Source: Marinimicrobium alkaliphilum (GTDB taxonomy: Bacteria > Pseudomonadota > Gammaproteobacteria > Pseudomonadales > Cellvibrionaceae). Taken from it: a stretch of DNA of 64,000 bases. Numbering within the stretch: position 1 is the first letter of the stretch; each line of letters opens with the position of its first letter. Below the pieces are notes generated by a model. It saw only the letters and a program-made list of their open reading frames with translations. It had not been told where the DNA came from and searched no databases. Positions 52,301-60,535 of the stretch are shown here, piece after piece. Both the position numbers and the translations under genes were made by a program. Where the stretch lies: the NCBI RefSeq assembly GCF_003259155.1, contig NZ_QGMQ01000012.1:16974-80973 (forward strand), given 5' to 3'.

Positions 52301-53447
52301 TGGGCGGCTCGCCCGGACGCATCATCCGGTAAATTTCAACCAGCGCTTCGAGCTGCGTGCGGGTCGGGTCTACGCGCAGCGTTTCAGAGATGAACGGACC
52401 GCAATCAAGTTCATTGGTGTACAGTGTTTCAATTTCAGCAGCACCGGCATTGTGCAGCTTGGCCAGCACATCGGTGGTGATCTCGGTATTGGCTTCGAGC
52501 AGTACTTCACCGGTATTGGTATCAACGACATCCTTGGCCAGGGCACGCCCCAACAGGTAGTCGGCCGGCACTTCCATCTGGTCAACGCCTGCTTTCTCAA
52601 GCTGGCGGATATGGCGAGCAGTAATACGACGGCCTTCCTCGACCAGCACCTTGCCTTTCTTATCCTTGATATCGAAAGTCGCAACATCACCACGCAAGCG
52701 AGAAGGCACCACGTCAAAAGAGAAGGTGCCTTCTTTACCTGCACGGAAAATACTGGTATCGAAGAACATGGCCAGCATTTCTTCGGCGCTAAAGCCCAGA
52801 GCACGCAGCAGAATAGTGGCCGGGAGCTTGCGACGACGGTCGATACGCACATACACGAGATCTTTGGGGTCGAATTCGAAGTCGAGCCAAGAACCACGGT
52901 AAGGGATAACCCGCGCAGAATAGAGCAGCTTGCCAGAGGAATGGGTCTTGCCTTTGTCATGGTCAAAGAACACACCCGGAGAGCGATGTAGCTGGGAAAC
53001 AATCACACGCTCAGTACCGTTGATGACAAAGGTACCGTTTTCTGTCATGAGCGGAATCTCGCCCATGTACACTTCCTGTTCTTTAATATCCTTGATGGCT
53101 TTGTTGGATGAGTCGCGATCGTAAATGATCAAGCGGACTTTCACCCGCAGCGGCACCGCAAAGGTGACACCGCGCAAAATGCATTCATTGACATCGAAAG
53201 CGGGTTTGCCCAGGTTATAGCTCACATATTCGAGTGCCGCGTTACCAGAGTAACTGGCGATCGGAAACACCGAGCGAAACGCAGCGTGCAGACCGCTATC
53301 CTGACGGCTGCCGGCAGGGGTATCTGCCTGGGTAAAATTGCGATACGAATCCAGCTGAATCGCCAGCAGGTAAGGTACATCCATGACGGTTGGCAGTTTG
53401 CCAAAATCCTTGCGGATACGTTTTTTCTCAGTATATGAGTAAGCCAT
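49356..53447 (-). CDS. rpoB: RNA polymerase beta subunit
   Basis: Beta subunit of RNA polymerase. The rifampicin region reads [30 protein letters not shown] in two contiguous halves (about residue 515-545) and looks rifampicin-sensitive. [13 protein letters not shown] near 1085 and the C-terminal [20 protein letters not shown] are conserved. 1,363 residues (E. coli 1,342). Separated from rplL by 247 bases that contain an attenuator. Confidence 0.99.
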   Translation of the reverse strand: MAYSYTEKKRIRKDFGKLPTVMDVPYLLAIQLDSYRNFTQADTPAGSRQDSGLHAAFRSVFPIASYSGNAALEYVSYNLGKPAFDVNECILRGVTFAVPLRVKVRLIIYDRDSSNKAIKDIKEQEVYMGEIPLMTENGTFVINGTERVIVSQLHRSPGVFFDHDKGKTHSSGKLLYSARVIPYRGSWLDFEFDPKDLVYVRIDRRRKLPATILLRALGFSAEEMLAMFFDTSIFRAGKEGTFSFDVVPSRLRGDVATFDIKDKKGKVLVEEGRRITARHIRQLEKAGVDQMEVPADYLLGRALAKDVVDTNTGEVLLEANTEITTDVLAKLHNAGAAEIETLYTNELDCGPFISETLRVDPTRTQLEALVEIYRMMRPGEPPTKESAEALFQNLFFSQERYDLSAVGRMKFNRRLGREEEVGEGTLSNDDIVDVIKTLIDIRNGKGVVDDIDHLGNRRVRSVGEMAENQFRVGLVRVERAVKERLSMAESEGLMPQDLINAKPVAAAVKEFFGSSQLSQFMDQNNPLSEVTHKRRVSALGPGGLTRERAGFEVRDVHPTHYGRVCPIETPEGPNIGLINSLATYARTNSYGFLETPYRKVKNGQVTDDIEFLSAINEAQHVIAQASAAVDDKGRLSDEMVSVRHQNEFTLKAPEDVDYMDVSPRQVVSVAAALIPFLEHDDANRALMGSNMQRQAVPALRADKPLVGTGMERNVASDSGVCVVALHGGVIDSVDAGKIVVKVHDDEVEAGEAGVDIYNLIKYTRSNQNTCINQRPIVRVGDTVQRGDILADGPSVDMGELALGQNMRIAFMPWNGYNFEDSILVSERVVQEDRFTSIHIQELTCIARDTKLGAEEISSDIPNVGESALSKLDESGIVYIGAEVSGGDILVGKVTPKGETQLTPEEKLLRAIFGEKASDVKDTSLRVPSSTTGTVIDVQVFTRDGLEKDQRSLEIEKAQLDEVRKDLNEEYRIVEQATLARLRSALIGQKVSAGPKGVKKGETLSDETLDGLEKDQWFKLRMAEDTLNEQIDRAEEQLAERRKILDERFEDKRRKLSTGDDLAPGVLKIVKVYLAIKRRIQPGDKMAGRHGNKGVISVIMPVEDMPYDEDGNPVDIVLNPLGVPSRMNVGQVLETHLGLAAKGLGKKIDDMLREQRAVAELRKFLEQIYNETGDVKFREDLKSFSDKEIIDLAGNLRGGVPMATPVFDGAQEHEIKALLRLADLPDSGQMHLFDGRTGDGFTRPVTVGYMYMLKLNHLVDDKMHARSTGSYSLVTQQPLGGKAQFGGQRFGEMEVWALEAYGAAYTLQEMLTVKSDDVAGRTKMYKNIVDGDHRMEPGMPESFNVLVKEIRSLGINMELEQDED

Positions 53448-53494
53448 CTGTATTCCCCAGCTTGTTCACGGAACGGGCTTGATCGCAGCCACAA

Positions 53495-53559
53495 AGCGCA
53501 GTTTATGCGCTCCTAAGTACCGACTTGCGTCGGTTAGCGGCGACGGGACTGAGACCCGT
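53495..53559 (-). other. Hairpin series in the rpoB leader
   Basis: Three short perfect stems follow one another: AGCGCA/TGCGCT (53495-53511), ACCGAC/GTCGGT (53519-53534) and ACGGG/CCCGT (53543-53559). They lie between the rplL terminator and rpoB. In E. coli an RNase III site occupies this spacer; whether these stems are cleaved is unknown. Confidence 0.5.
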
Positions 53560-53614
53560 GCAGCAATGGCAACTGATCGGTTACCATTTTGACGTCACCG
53601 CAGAGCGGAAACGG

Positions 53615-53647
53615 AAAAAGGCTGGCGAGCTTTACGCTCACCAGCCT
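53615..53647 (-). terminator. rplL-rpoB terminator/attenuator
   Basis: Twelve-base stem AGGCTGGTGAGC/GCTCGCCAGCCT (one U-G pair) with a five- to six-base loop, followed by UUUUU. It lies 48 bases after rplL. E. coli has a partial terminator at the same place that lowers rpoBC transcription relative to ribosomal protein genes. Confidence 0.9.
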
Positions 53648-53694
53648 GTCGTCCTGTAACTGACGTTACGGACTTGTGCGGACTCAACGCGAGC

Positions 53695-54069
53695 TTACTT
53701 CAGCTCTACGCTAGCACCGGCTTCTTCCAGCTTAGCTTTAGCTGCTTCGGCGTCGTCTTTAGACAGACCTTCTTTAACAGCTGCCGGTGCGCTTTCCACC
53801 AGGCCTTTGGCTTCTTTCAAGCCCAGACCAGTGATTTCGCGAACGGCTTTAATGGCGTTAACTTTCTTGTCGCCTGCTGAAGTCAGAATAACGTCAAACT
53901 CGGTTTGCTCTTCAGCGGCACCACCAGCGTCACCACCGGCAGGGCCAGCAACAACGGCAGCAGCAGCGCTAACACCGAATTTTTCTTCCATTGCAGAAAC
54001 CAGTTCTACAACATCTTTTACTGACATCTCAGCAATCGCGTTGATGATATCTTCTTGGCTCAGAGACAT
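53695..54069 (-). CDS. rplL: 50S ribosomal protein L7/L12
   Basis: Stalk protein that recruits translation GTPases. The N-terminal dimerisation part ([20 protein letters not shown]), alanine/glycine-rich hinge (about 37-52) and C-terminal domain ([35 protein letters not shown]) are all visible. 124 residues (E. coli 121). Confidence 0.99.
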   Translation of the reverse strand: MSLSQEDIINAIAEMSVKDVVELVSAMEEKFGVSAAAAVVAGPAGGDAGGAAEEQTEFDVILTSAGDKKVNAIKAVREITGLGLKEAKGLVESAPAAVKEGLSKDDAEAAKAKLEEAGASVELK

Positions 54070-54132
54070 GTCTCAATTCCTGAATTGTTGGAGCTATATG
54101 CTCGTTTAAACGGTATAAGGCAGCCGACTTGC

Positions 54133-54627
54133 TTAGGCTGCCTGCTCTTCTTTCTGATCGCGAACGGCCGCAAGGGTACGTACCAATTTTCCAGCAGCTG
54201 CTTCTTTCATCACGCTCAACAGTTTGGCAATAGCTTCGTCGTAAGTCGGCAGTGTAGCCAACATGCTAACGTCCACTATTTCACCTTCGAAGGCTGCGAC
54301 TTTAAGCTCGAGCTTGTCGTTTCCCTTGCTGAACTCCTTCAGGATGCGCGCGCCGGCGCCCGGGTGTTCAGTAGAGAAAGCAATCAAGGTCGGGCCTACG
54401 AAGCTGTCTACCAGACATTCGTAGTCGGTGCCTTCAACTGCGCGACGAGCCAGGGTATTGCGGACCACTTTGATCCAAACACCTTCGGCACGCGCTTGTT
54501 TGCGCAGTTCTGTCATTTTGCTCACAGTTACGCCGCGAGAATCTGCGACAACGGCTGAGAGCGCGCTCTTGGCAGCTTCCTGGACTTCAGCGACAATCGC
54601 TTTTTTGCCTTCAAGTCCTAATGCCAC
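54133..54627 (-). CDS. rplJ: 50S ribosomal protein L10
   Basis: Stalk base that carries L7/L12 dimers and represses its own mRNA through the leader. [20 protein letters not shown] and [20 protein letters not shown] are diagnostic. 164 residues (E. coli 165). 63 bases before rplL. Confidence 0.99.
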   Translation of the reverse strand: MALGLEGKKAIVAEVQEAAKSALSAVVADSRGVTVSKMTELRKQARAEGVWIKVVRNTLARRAVEGTDYECLVDSFVGPTLIAFSTEHPGAGARILKEFSKGNDKLELKVAAFEGEIVDVSMLATLPTYDEAIAKLLSVMKEAAAGKLVRTLAAVRDQKEEQAA

Positions 54628-54674
54628 GGGATTACTCCTGTGTATGACAACCGCAGTTGTCGTTAACAGATTGC

Positions 54675-54694
54675 TTCGGCGGCGAACCGCCGAA
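54675..54694 (-). other. UUCG-capped hairpin before rplJ
   Basis: Perfect eight-base stem TTCGGCGG/CCGCCGAA with a UUCG tetraloop in the RNA, about 48 bases before the rplJ ATG and just after the L10 leader core. Very stable; no U-tract. Confidence 0.6.
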
Positions 54695-54698
54695 ACCT

Positions 54699-54804
54699 TT
54701 ATTCGGTGATTTCCCCGCTAGTGCGAGGATGGGTCACCGTCTGCGTAGGCTTCGCAAGCAAACTTAAGAGCTTTAAACCGCGAACGGTCTCAGGCTCACC
54801 TACG
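54699..54804 (-). ncRNA. L10 ribosomal-protein leader RNA
   Basis: The rplA-rplJ spacer folds like the known L10 leader. A closing stem CGTAGG/CCTACG (54799-54804 with 54744-54749) encloses ACCG-UUCG-CGGT (54777-54788), and a second stem CGGTGA/TCACCG (54734-54739 with 54704-54709) follows. Conserved GCAGACGGTGA and AAAGG elements resemble the Pseudomonas leader. L10-(L7/L12)4 would bind here to repress rplJL. Confidence 0.65.
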
Positions 54805-54855
54805 GTCTTTGACAGCCTGCGCTAAGCACAGACCCCAAAGCCTTGCCTGTCCGGT

Positions 54856-55551
54856 TTACATAACCAGAGAGGACTGATCAATTGTCAAACCTGGGCCCAT
54901 TGTGGTGCTCAGGGAGACTTTCTTGAAATAAATACCTTTCGAGCTGGCCGGCTTGGATTTCTTCAGGTCGGCAACCAGTGCTTCAAGGTTTTCCTTGAGC
55001 GCGTTGACGTCGAAAGAAACCTTACCGATGCCGCCATGAATGATCCCGCCTTTGTCAGCGCGATAACGCACCTGACCGGCCTTGGCATTCTTAACAGCAG
55101 TAGCAACATCCGGAGTAACGGTGCCGGTTTTCGGGTTCGGCATCAAACCGCGCGGACCCAGGATCTGCCCCAGCTGACCAACCACACGCATAGCGTCCGG
55201 GCTGGCAACAACCACGTCAAAGTCCATCTGTCCGGCTTTTACTTGCTCGGCCAGATCTTCCATCCCCACCAGGTCGGCGCCGGCAGCTTTGGCTGCATCA
55301 GCGTTGGCGCCCTGAGCGAATACTGCAACGCGCACATCTTTACCGTTGCCGTGCGGCAAGGTAGTGGCACCACGAACCGCCTGGTCAGATTTACGCGGAT
55401 CAACACCCAGGTTGATGGAAACGTCAACTGTTTCTGCAAACTTCACGTTCGACAGCTCTTTCAGCAGCGCGACAGCCTCGTCGATGCTGTACTGTTTGGT
55501 CGCGTCGATTTTTTCGTTGATAGCGCGCTGGCGCTTGGTCAATTTAGCCAT
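54856..55551 (-). CDS. rplA: 50S ribosomal protein L1
   Basis: L1-stalk protein and translational repressor of rpl[22 protein letters not shown] and the [18 protein letters not shown] loop are diagnostic. 231 residues (E. coli 234). One base after rplK. Confidence 0.99.
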   Translation of the reverse strand: MAKLTKRQRAINEKIDATKQYSIDEAVALLKELSNVKFAETVDVSINLGVDPRKSDQAVRGATTLPHGNGKDVRVAVFAQGANADAAKAAGADLVGMEDLAEQVKAGQMDFDVVVASPDAMRVVGQLGQILGPRGLMPNPKTGTVTPDVATAVKNAKAGQVRYRADKGGIIHGGIGKVSFDVNALKENLEALVADLKKSKPASSKGIYFKKVSLSTTMGPGLTIDQSSLVM

Positions 55552-55552
55552 G

Positions 55553-55984
55553 TTACACGCCCTCCACTTCTAGGCCCATTGCACGGGCAGAGCCGGCGAT
55601 TGTACGTACTGCAGCGTCCATATCTGCCGCGGTAAGGTCGGGCATTTTGACAGTTGCAATTTCTTCGAGCTGAGCGCGATTAACTTTGCCCACTTTCTCG
55701 GTGTTCGGACGACCACTGCCGCTTTTAATGCCCGCTGCTTTCTTCAGCAGGAAGGCGACCGGCGGGGTCTTCATGATGAACGTAAAGCTGCGGTCGCTGT
55801 ACACGGTGATAACCACCGGTACCGGCGCACCCGGCTCAAGGTTCTGGGTCTGGGCGTTAAACGCTTTACAGAACTCCATAATGTTAACGCCGTGCTGACC
55901 CAGGGCCGGACCTACCGGCGGGCTCGGGTTAGCTTTACCGGCTGCAACTTGCAGCTTGATATAAGCATCAATTTTCTTAGCCAT
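55553..55984 (-). CDS. rplK: 50S ribosomal protein L11
   Basis: GTPase-centre protein needed for RelA activation. [20 protein letters not shown] starts the conserved protein and [20 protein letters not shown] follows. The ATG at 55984 has AGGGGAG upstream; a longer reading from 56035 is rejected. 143 residues (E. coli 142). Confidence 0.99.
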   Translation of the reverse strand: MAKKIDAYIKLQVAAGKANPSPPVGPALGQHGVNIMEFCKAFNAQTQNLEPGAPVPVVITVYSDRSFTFIMKTPPVAFLLKKAAGIKSGSGRPNTEKVGKVNRAQLEEIATVKMPDLTAADMDAAVRTIAGSARAMGLEVEGV

Positions 55985-56081
55985 GATTACTCCCCTTAGT
56001 TGGGTGTTAACGCCTCGAGGCTGTTTGGCAAACAACCTGTCTCAGGCTCCCCCGCCCCGGCATTTAAGCACCGGAGACACG

Positions 56082-56112
56082 AAAACCCCTCTTCGCATAG
56101 AGCGAACAGGGG
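56082..56112 (-). terminator. Terminator-like hairpin between nusG and rplK
   Basis: CCCCT-x-TTCGC pairs with GCGAA-x-AGGGG (single mismatch between the two halves), followed by UUUU. It lies 24 bases after nusG and would reduce read-through from secE-nusG into rplKA. Confidence 0.65.
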
Positions 56113-56136
56113 CAATAAAATAGGCGCTGTCTTTGC

Positions 56137-56670
56137 TTAAGTCTTTTCGACCTGACCAAATTCCAGCTCAACCGGTGTAGACCGGCCAAAGATCAGCACT
56201 GCGACGCGCAGGCGGCTCTTTTCGTAATTGACCTCTTCAACAACCCCATTAAAGTCATTGAAAGGCCCGTCAGTAACACGCACCATTTCGCCCGGCTCGA
56301 ACACGGTTTTGGGCTTGGGCCGCTCAACCGAGTCATCGACACGCTGCAAAATGGCGTCTGCTTCTTTTTCAGTAATCGGTGCCGGGCGATCTGCCTTGCC
56401 GCCGATAAAGCCCATGACACGCGGGGTATCTTTCACCAAATGCCACGTATCGTCGTTAAGCTCCATTTGCACCAGAACATAACCGGGAAAAAATTTGCGC
56501 TCGCTCTTGCGCTTTTGACCGCCGCGCATCTCTACGACCTCTTCGGTCGGAACCAACACTTCGCCAAACTGATCCTGCATCTCGTGCAGATCAATCCGCT
56601 CTTTGAGTGCCGCAGCAACTTTCTTCTCGTAGCCTGAGTAGGCGTGTACAACGTACCAACGCTTTGCCAT
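56137..56670 (-). CDS. nusG: Transcription elongation/antitermination factor NusG
   Basis: Binds RNA polymerase through its NGN domain ([20 protein letters not shown]) and links it to Rho or ribosomal S10 through a C-terminal KOW domain ([20 protein letters not shown]). 177 residues (E. coli 181). Seven bases after secE. Confidence 0.98.
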   Translation of the reverse strand: MAKRWYVVHAYSGYEKKVAAALKERIDLHEMQDQFGEVLVPTEEVVEMRGGQKRKSERKFFPGYVLVQMELNDDTWHLVKDTPRVMGFIGGKADRPAPITEKEADAILQRVDDSVERPKPKTVFEPGEMVRVTDGPFNDFNGVVEEVNYEKSRLRVAVLIFGRSTPVELEFGQVEKT

Positions 56671-56677
56671 GGAGCAG

Positions 56678-57046
56678 TTACCCGATAATCAAGGAAGCGA
56701 CCCACCCAAACAGGGCGTCGAGCATCCAAAGAATGATGGCGGTAATAAAGACCACCACAACAACGATCAACGTTGTCTGATTGGTCTCCTGGCGCGAGGG
56801 CCAGACCACCTTGCGCACTTCAACAAAGGCGCCGCGAATCAGGTGCCAGGCACCCGCACCTTTGGCGGTTTGGTAGGCAACCAGACCCGCTACCGCGGCA
56901 ACGCCCAACAACGCAAATACCCGGTACAACAGGGGTTCCGCGGAATAGTGCGAATTACCCACAACGCCGGCGATAATCAGACCAACCACCAAGAGCCATT
57001 TCAGGGCATCCAGACGGTATTCTTTTTGCTCGACTTTTGTGTTCAT
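56678..57046 (-). CDS. secE: Preprotein translocase subunit SecE
   Basis: Essential clamp of the SecYEG channel. 122 residues with two N-terminal hydrophobic helices ([32 protein letters not shown]), the conserved amphipathic [20 protein letters not shown] and a final membrane helix. E. coli SecE (127) has the same three-helix design. 45 bases after tRNA-Trp. Confidence 0.97.
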   Translation of the reverse strand: MNTKVEQKEYRLDALKWLLVVGLIIAGVVGNSHYSAEPLLYRVFALLGVAAVAGLVAYQTAKGAGAWHLIRGAFVEVRKVVWPSRQETNQTTLIVVVVVFITAIILWMLDALFGWVASLIIG

Positions 57047-57091
57047 ACGCTAATGAGGACCTTTGCTGACTCTTTGGCTGAGCGCTTATAG

Positions 57092-57167
57092 TGGCAGGCC
57101 AGGAGGGACTCGAACCCCCAACTTTCGGTTTTGGAGACCGACGCTCTACCAATTGAACTACTGGCCT
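57092..57167 (-). tRNA. tRNA-Trp (CCA)
   Basis: 76 bases including encoded CCA. Acceptor stem AGGCCAG/CTGGCCT with G discriminator, anticodon loop CTCCAAA (CCA) and T loop GGTTCGAGTCC. Lies between tuf copy 2 and secE, the standard place. Confidence 0.98.
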
Positions 57168-57218
57168 GTAACAAGGATTGGGCGGTCGCGCCGAGGCACG
57201 CCGCCCGAATACGACAAT

Positions 57219-58442
57219 TTAGTCGATGATTTTGGCTACAACGCCGGCGCCTACAGTACGACCGCCTTCGCGGACCGCAAAGCGCAGACCTTCTTCCATC
57301 GCCACCGGGTGAATCAGAGTAACGCTCATTTGAACGTTGTCGCCCGGCATAACCATCTCAACGCCTTCCGGCAGCTCACACGCACCGGTAACGTCGGTGG
57401 TGCGGAAGTAGAACTGCGGACGGTAACCTTTGAAGAACGGGGTATGACGACCACCTTCGTCCTTGGACAGCACGTAAACTTCGGCTTCGAACTTGGCGTG
57501 CGGCTTCACAGAACCCGGCTTGGCCAGTACCTGACCACGCTCAACCTCATCACGCTTGGTGCCACGCAACAGAACACCGACGTTCTCACCCGCACGACCT
57601 TCGTCGAGCAGCTTACGGAACATCTCAACACCGGTACAGGTGGTTTTGGTGGTGTCTTTCAGACCAACGATCTCGATCTCTTCACCAACCTTGATCACAC
57701 CACGCTCAACACGACCGGTCACAACAGTACCGCGACCAGAGATGGAGAACACGTCTTCTACCGGCATCAGGAACGGCTGATCAACGGCACGCTCGGGCTC
57801 CGGAATGTATTCGTCCAGGGTTTCGACCAGCTTCTTGACAGCGGTGGTACCCAGCTCGTTGTCGTCTTCACCGTTCAGCGCCATCAGGGCAGAGCCCGCG
57901 ATGATCGGGGTGTCGTCGCCCGGGAAGTCGTAGGTGTCAAGCAGCTCACGCAGCTCCATTTCGACCAGCTCAAGCATTTCGTTGTATTCGTCAGTGCCTA
58001 CGCCGCCGCAATCTTCAGCCAGCAGGTCAGCTTTGTTCAGGAACACAACGATTTTCGGTACACCCACCTGACGGGACAGCAGGATGTGCTCGCGGGTTTG
58101 CGGCATCGGACCATCGGTCGCGCCACACACCAGGATAGCACCGTCCATCTGGGCAGCACCGGTAATCATGTTTTTAACGTAGTCAGCGTGACCCGGGCAA
58201 TCGACGTGCGCGTAGTGGCGATCGGGTGACTCATACTCTACGTGAGAGGTGGCGATGGTGATACCACGCTCACGCTCTTCCGGAGCATTGTCGATACCGT
58301 CGAAGGCAACGGCTGCGCCGCCCCATACTTCCGCACAAACACGTGTCAGTGCAGCAGTCAGCGTCGTTTTGCCATGGTCAACGTGACCGATGGTGCCCAC
58401 GTTGACGTGGGGCTTTTTCCGTTCAAACTTTTCCTTCGCCAT
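57219..58442 (-). CDS. tuf: Elongation factor Tu (copy 2, ATG start)
   Basis: Second EF-Tu gene, 407 residues, same protein as the copy at 40435-41658. It starts with ATG after GGAGG. Located behind the four-tRNA cluster and before tRNA-Trp-secE-nusG, as E. coli tufB. By eye, four differences from copy 1: positions 58362, 58434, 58437 and 58442 (the start codon). Identity stops right at the stop codon, which points to gene conversion limited to the coding sequence. Confidence 0.99.
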   Translation of the reverse strand: MAKEKFERKKPHVNVGTIGHVDHGKTTLTAALTRVCAEVWGGAAVAFDGIDNAPEERERGITIATSHVEYESPDRHYAHVDCPGHADYVKNMITGAAQMDGAILVCGATDGPMPQTREHILLSRQVGVPKIVVFLNKADLLAEDCGGVGTDEYNEMLELVEMELRELLDTYDFPGDDTPIIAGSALMALNGEDDNELGTTAVKKLVETLDEYIPEPERAVDQPFLMPVEDVFSISGRGTVVTGRVERGVIKVGEEIEIVGLKDTTKTTCTGVEMFRKLLDEGRAGENVGVLLRGTKRDEVERGQVLAKPGSVKPHAKFEAEVYVLSKDEGGRHTPFFKGYRPQFYFRTTDVTGACELPEGVEMVMPGDNVQMSVTLIHPVAMEEGLRFAVREGGRTVGAGVVAKIID

Positions 58443-58486
58443 TGTGAGCGCCTCCTCGAGCGGTACAAGTTAAACAATTAACAGAC

Positions 58487-58517
58487 AAAAACAGCTGCGA
58501 GGGATGACCCTCGCAGC
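58487..58517 (-). terminator. Terminator/attenuator between the tRNA cluster and tuf copy 2
   Basis: Perfect ten-base stem GCTGCGAGGG/CCCTCGCAGC with a four-base loop, followed by TGTTTTTG in the RNA. It lies eight bases after tRNA-Thr(GGT) and 45 bases before tuf, so only part of the tRNA transcripts should reach tuf. Confidence 0.75.
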
Positions 58518-58524
58518 AATTTAG

Positions 58525-58600
58525 TGGAGCTCATGAGCAGATTTGAACTGCTGACCTCACCCTTACCAAGGGTGTGCTCTACCAACTGAGCTACATGAGC
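58525..58600 (-). tRNA. tRNA-Thr (GGT)
   Basis: 76 bases with encoded CCA. Acceptor GCTCATG/CATGAGC, U discriminator, anticodon stem CACCC/GGGTG with loop TTGGTAA (GGT). Last of the four-tRNA cluster, as thrT in E. coli. Confidence 0.98.
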
Positions 58601-58641
58601 GCAAAACGTTTGCAACCAGACTTCCTTGCCGGCACATCAAC

Positions 58642-58715
<74 letters not shown>

Positions 58716-58743
58716 GTATAACTCGCCTTAAACCCGCTTCCTG

Positions 58744-58765
58744 GCGCGAGACCCTGGTCTCGCGC
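58744..58765 (-). other. Hairpin between tRNA-Tyr and tRNA-Gly
   Basis: Ten-base inverted repeat GCGCGAGACC/GGTCTCGCGC with a two-base centre in the spacer of the tRNA precursor. Likely a processing or folding aid; no U-tract. Confidence 0.5.
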
Positions 58766-58785
58766 GACCTCTTCGAGGTCAAATA

Positions 58786-58869
58786 TGGTGCAGGGGGGTG
58801 GATTCGAACCACCGAAGCTTGCGCGTCAGATTTACAGTCTGATCCCTTTGGCCACTCGGGAACCCCTGC
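58786..58869 (-). tRNA. tRNA-Tyr (GTA)
   Basis: 84 bases with encoded CCA and the long variable arm of a class II tRNA. Acceptor GCAGGGG/CCCCTGC, A discriminator, anticodon GTA in the loop between CAGACT and AATCTGA. Second of the cluster. Confidence 0.97.
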
Positions 58870-58959
58870 GAGAACGGCCGGTATTGTCCGGTCCGAGCCG
58901 CCCGCTGTCAACTGAATTCTTTAAGAAATTCACGATGTTACAGCAAAAAGCGAAGAAGA

Positions 58960-59035
58960 TGGAGCTGGCGAGAGGAGTCGAACCCCCGACCGGCTGATTA
59001 CAAGTCAGCTGCTCTACCAACTGAGCTACGCCAGC
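58960..59035 (-). tRNA. tRNA-Thr (TGT)
   Basis: 76 bases with encoded CCA. Acceptor GCTGGCG/CGCCAGC, anticodon loop CTTGTAA (TGT). First of the cluster, as thrU in E. coli, 36 bases after the promoter -10. Confidence 0.98.
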
Positions 59036-59070
59036 CCACTTCAGCCACACCTTGATAATGTGGAGGCGGG

Positions 59071-59099
59071 ATTCTAGTGAAAGTTTTACTCGGAAGCAA
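59071..59099 (-). promoter_or_regulatory. Promoter of the tRNA-tuf operon
   Basis: Minus-strand TTGCTT (59094-59099), 17-base spacer and TAGAAT (59071-59076), followed by CCCGCCTCC. The C/G-rich discriminator is typical of stringently controlled stable-RNA promoters. The -35 overlaps the last codons of the SPOR gene. Confidence 0.8.
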
Positions 59100-59757
59100 C
59101 ACCTGGACACAAATTTTCTCGGCGCTCGACGTCACCGGTACGCTCCAGCAATGTCTCCCAGCGGCTTGGGGCGAGCGAACGAGCCTCCCGCCGAGGCATC
59201 AACACCCAGGTTTCACGCAATGTGCGATCCACGGTCCGGAGTTGCGCATCGTACCCGAGATCACTGAGTTCGGTCCGGCGGGCCTCGGCGCTGACCTCGC
59301 TGACAAACATCCCCAGAGAGATACCATTGGCCAGCTCGCCTCGCGGAATAACATAGCTGTCGATGCCCTTGGCCTGCAATTCGTACAGGCGCCGCAACGC
59401 CGCCTGCTGGGAGACCTCGGGAGGCAAATAGACCCAGTAACCCTGACCATCACTGACCTCCAGCTCCTGCACCCAGGCGCCAACCTCAAGTGAGCTCAAC
59501 CGGCCCACCAAGCCATCGGCCGGCTCAGTGCCAGCAAAAGGCCCAACCATCACGCAGTAGCGTGGCGGCGTCGGCGTCGGCGCGGCCTGATTCTGCCCCA
59601 GCGTGGATTGACGCGATTCCGAGCCCAACAGCTCGAGGGATTGACCTTCCAGTTCGGGAGGCGCCTCATCGAGGCTTGGAGCAGGATGCCACCAAAACCA
59701 CTGCAGGGCGAAGGCGACCAGATTGACCCCCACCAAGGTTATTAAAATTGCTCGCAT
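59086..59757 (-). CDS. SPOR-domain membrane-anchored protein
   Basis: 223 residues: a short cytoplasmic start, one N-terminal membrane helix (ILITLVGVNLVAFALQWFWW), a Pro/Gln-rich linker and a region from about residue 65 to 140 that resembles a SPOR peptidoglycan-binding domain (CVMVGPFAGTEPADGLVGRL, GYWVYLP, SYVIPRGELANGISLGMF). SPOR proteins bind denuded glycan strands, often at division sites. Last gene of alr-birA-coaX; in Pseudomonas an uncharacterised gene sits at the same place. Confidence 0.75.
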   Translation of the reverse strand: MRAILITLVGVNLVAFALQWFWWHPAPSLDEAPPELEGQSLELLGSESRQSTLGQNQAAPTPTPPRYCVMVGPFAGTEPADGLVGRLSSLEVGAWVQELEVSDGQGYWVYLPPEVSQQAALRRLYELQAKGIDSYVIPRGELANGISLGMFVSEVSAEARRTELSDLGYDAQLRTVDRTLRETWVLMPRREARSLAPSRWETLLERTGDVERRENLCPGVASE

Positions 59758-59770
59758 TACGTGTTTCCTT

Positions 59771-60535
59771 TTAGGGCGCCGCGTCGGGCAACGCCAAGAT
59801 CAGACCATCGAGAACCAATTCAGGGCACCGCAAGGCCTCCGGCAGATGCCGCGCCAACACATCGGCATCACCACCGGTCAGCACACAGCCCGGCGAGACA
59901 CCGGTGATATTCACGGTCTGACGACTGACCCGCTCGATCAACCCCAGCGCGGCCTGCAGGAGAGCGGAATGTACACAACCTGCGGTATCGCGCCCGGGTG
60001 TCAACGGCACCTCGGACCACGAAGGCGCCAGCACTCTGACAGCCTCAGTGCCCTGCCAAAGACTGGTACGCATTCGCTCCAGACCAGGCGCAATATACCC
60101 ACCCCGGTGGGTACCGTCCGCCGACAACAAATCCAGGGTCAGTGCGCTGCCGGCGTCAATCACGAGCAGCTCCCCGGCATATTGGGCGCGTGCCGCGAGT
60201 AGTGCCAACCAGCGGTCAACACCCAGCGCGCCCGGCTCCGCGTAGGCCACCTCAACACCCGCCCAGGGGGTGCGAACCTCGGCAAACTCCAGAGTCAGGC
60301 CCCAATCGTGACGAACTTTCTGCGCCACGGCCTCGGCGACCGCCGAGCGACCAACCGCGGCGAGCAGGACCCGCTGAATGGGCATTTGAGCGCAGTGACT
60401 GACCTCGGCAAACACCGCTGCCGCCACCTCTTCCGGAGATTCCGAAACGGTGAACGCGCCACCGGCGACGCGTTCGCCTTCGAGAACCAGTCGCCACTTG
60501 AGACGACTATTGCCCAGATCCAGTTCCAACCTCAT
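59771..60535 (-). CDS. coaX: Type III pantothenate kinase
   Basis: Phosphorylates pantothenate, the first step of coenzyme A synthesis. The ASKHA-fold motifs are LDLGNSRLKWRL (5-16), GVDRWLALLAARAQ (about 100) and IDAGSALTLDLL (about 122). 254 residues, the usual length. The ATG at 60535 overlaps the birA stop by four bases (ATGA). A much longer in-frame reading from 60979 runs through birA and is rejected. Confidence 0.95.
   Translation of the reverse strand: MRLELDLGNSRLKWRLVLEGERVAGGAFTVSESPEEVAAAVFAEVSHCAQMPIQRVLLAAVGRSAVAEAVAQKVRHDWGLTLEFAEVRTPWAGVEVAYAEPGALGVDRWLALLAARAQYAGELLVIDAGSALTLDLLSADGTHRGGYIAPGLERMRTSLWQGTEAVRVLAPSWSEVPLTPGRDTAGCVHSALLQAALGLIERVSRQTVNITGVSPGCVLTGGDADVLARHLPEALRCPELVLDGLILALPDAAP

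Noticed and set aside
57168..57218. Terminator between tuf copy 2 and tRNA-Trp
   Set aside because: GGGCGG/CCGCCC (57180-57206) can pair, but the loop is long and no U-tract follows.
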